Of a stretch of DNA of 64,000 bases, positions 63,035 to 64,000 are shown one piece after another. The position numbers and the translations under genes were made by a program. Below the pieces are notes generated by a model that did no database searches, was not told where the DNA came from, and was given only the letters and a program-made list of their open reading frames with translations. Origin of the DNA: Arsukibacterium sp. Its GTDB lineage: Bacteria; Pseudomonadota; Gammaproteobacteria; Enterobacterales; Alteromonadaceae. Positions within the stretch are counted from its first letter, which is position 1; each line of letters opens with the position of its first letter. The DNA lies in the NCBI RefSeq assembly GCF_018402695.1, contig NZ_JAGYIM010000019.1:62001-126000 (forward strand), read 5' to 3'.

Positions 63035-64000
63035 TTAGCCGTTCAGTTGTTTGGCCGCAGCGTCTACAATAGCATCAACGGTAATACCAAAGTGCTTAAA
63101 CAGCTGCTCGGCTGGTGCCGACTCACCAAAAGTGGTCATACCGATAATATCGCCCGTTAAGCCTACATACTTATACCAGCTATCAACAATACCTGCTTCT
63201 ACCGCAATGCGGCTGGTTACAGCAGCAGGTAATACCGCTTCACGGTAAGCCGCATCCTGAACATCGAATACATCGGTAGATGGCATTGATACCACCCGTA
63301 CCTGTTTACCTTGGTCAGTTAAGATTTTCGCTGCCTGCACCGCCAGTTCAACCTCTGAACCTGTGGCAATAATAATCAGTTCCGGCTGTTGCGCGCTGTC
63401 AACCAGCACATAACCACCGCGTTTGATATTGCTGACAGTCGCCGGATCACGCTGCTGTTGTACCAGGTTCTGCCGGCTGAAAATTAATGTGGTCGGACCG
63501 TCGTTGCGTTCAATTGCTGCCTGCCAGGCAACCGCAGACTCAACCTGATCACAAGGCCGCCAGTTCATTAAATTAGGGGTGGCACGTAAACTCACTAATT
63601 GCTCTACCGGCTGATGCGTCGGGCCGTCTTCACCTAAACCAATTGAGTCGTGCGTATAAACAAAAATCACCCGTTGCTTCATTAATGCGGCCATTCGCAC
63701 CGCGTTGCGGGCGTATTCCATAAACATTAAAAAGGTGGCGCCATAAGGCACAAAACCGCCATGCAAGGCAATGCCATTCATCATCGCCGACATACCAAAC
63801 TCGCGCACACCATAATAAATGTAGTTGCCGCTGGCGTCGTTAGCTGTCAGTGGCTTAGAGTTGTCCCAGATGGTCAGGTTTGAGCCAGCTAAATCAGCAG
63901 AGCCACCCATCAACTCAGGCAACAAAGGGCCAAAGGCGTTTAATGCATTTTGAGAGGCCTTACGGCTGGCAATAGTCGCCGGGTTGGCTTGCAACTTTTC
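63035..64000 (-). CDS. tkt: Transketolase, C-terminal part (runs off the window)
   Basis: The last ~321 residues of transketolase; the frame is still open at the window edge. [19 protein letters not shown] is the start of the pyrimidine-binding domain. [43 protein letters not shown] and [18 protein letters not shown] follow, and [16 protein letters not shown] lies near the end. It transfers two-carbon units in the pentose phosphate pathway with thiamine diphosphate. It lies 56 bp upstream of epd, the usual gammaproteobacterial order. Confidence 0.96.
   Translation of the reverse strand, partial: EKLQANPATIASRKASQNALNAFGPLLPELMGGSADLAGSNLTIWDNSKPLTANDASGNYIYYGVREFGMSAMMNGIALHGGFVPYGATFLMFMEYARNAVRMAALMKQRVIFVYTHDSIGLGEDGPTHQPVEQLVSLRATPNLMNWRPCDQVESAVAWQAAIERNDGPTTLIFSRQNLVQQQRDPATVSNIKRGGYVLVDSAQQPELIIIATGSEVELAVQAAKILTDQGKQVRVVSMPSTDVFDVQDAAYREAVLPAAVTSRIAVEAGIVDSWYKYVGLTGDIIGMTTFGESAPAEQLFKHFGITVDAIVDAAAKQLNG

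Noticed and set aside
1-64000. CRISPR array, tRNA, rRNA, insertion sequence or prophage
   Set aside because: No spaced direct repeats of CRISPR size other than the 42-bp hairpin array, no cloverleaf or rRNA stretch, and no transposase or integrase was seen.

Overview
The window reads as a chromosomal segment of a Gram-negative gammaproteobacterium, most likely of the Alteromonadales / Rheinheimera-Arsukibacterium type. This is inferred from three things: a tkt-epd-pgk-fba block in gammaproteobacterial order, a TtpC-type TonB operon with a DUF3450 protein, and a large exosortase A (XrtA/PEP-CTERM) exopolysaccharide locus. Genes are densely packed with many 1-14 bp overlaps. No rRNA, tRNA, CRISPR array or transposase was seen. 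The longest stretch without a gene is 282 bp (26790-27071).

Layout. (1) 1-16314: core XrtA exopolysaccharide operon on the + strand. It starts with the tail of the locus polysaccharide deacetylase, then a FemAB-like protein, exosortase A fused to an EpsI domain, three XrtA-type glycosyltransferases plus a fourth, two Asn-synthetase-like amidotransferases, an AlgD-like GDP-mannose dehydrogenase, a membrane transglutaminase-like protein, an O-antigen-ligase-like protein and a PaaK/CapK-like adenylating enzyme. (2) 16289-17733: a polysaccharide-lyase-like secreted protein broken by a one-base frameshift. (3) 17842-37659: a variable, partly AT-rich 'decoration' region. It holds a Wzx-type flippase, an unrecognised protein, two NodB deacetylases, four ATP-grasp proteins (two are tandem paralogues), a TPR protein, a pyruvyltransferase-like protein, a GT2, an Asn-synthetase-like protein without its glutaminase cysteine, two GNAT/FemAB-like proteins, a DegT-like enzyme, the two XrtA-associated alpha/beta hydrolases and an Stf0-type sulfotransferase. 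(4) 37802-42355: the XrtA-associated PLP decarboxylase and acyl-AMP ligase, divergent from an acyl carrier protein and a UDP-ManNAc dehydrogenase. (5) 42434-54138: the PrsT lipoprotein, a PEP-CTERM substrate protein with a sigma-54-like promoter, an N-acyl amino acid synthase with a FAD oxidase, a frameshifted patatin, a serine protease, and the PrsK/PrsR two-component system. (6) 54191-54341: four hairpins spaced exactly 42 bp apart between convergent genes. (7) 54353-59325 (-): TPR/TonB/ExbD/ExbB/TtpC/DUF3450 operon. (8) 59590-64000 (-): fba, pgk, epd and the 3' part of tkt.

How it fits together (inference). The cluster builds and exports a polysaccharide whose sugars probably include hexuronic acids (AlgD-like and WecC-like enzymes). 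It is decorated by amidation, ATP-grasp ligation, acylation, pyruvylation and sulfation after NodB deacetylation. Exosortase A processes PEP-CTERM proteins for the same envelope or matrix. PrsK/PrsR with sigma-54 probably drives PEP-CTERM protein expression. The flanking TonB and glycolysis/pentose-phosphate genes look like ordinary chromosome.
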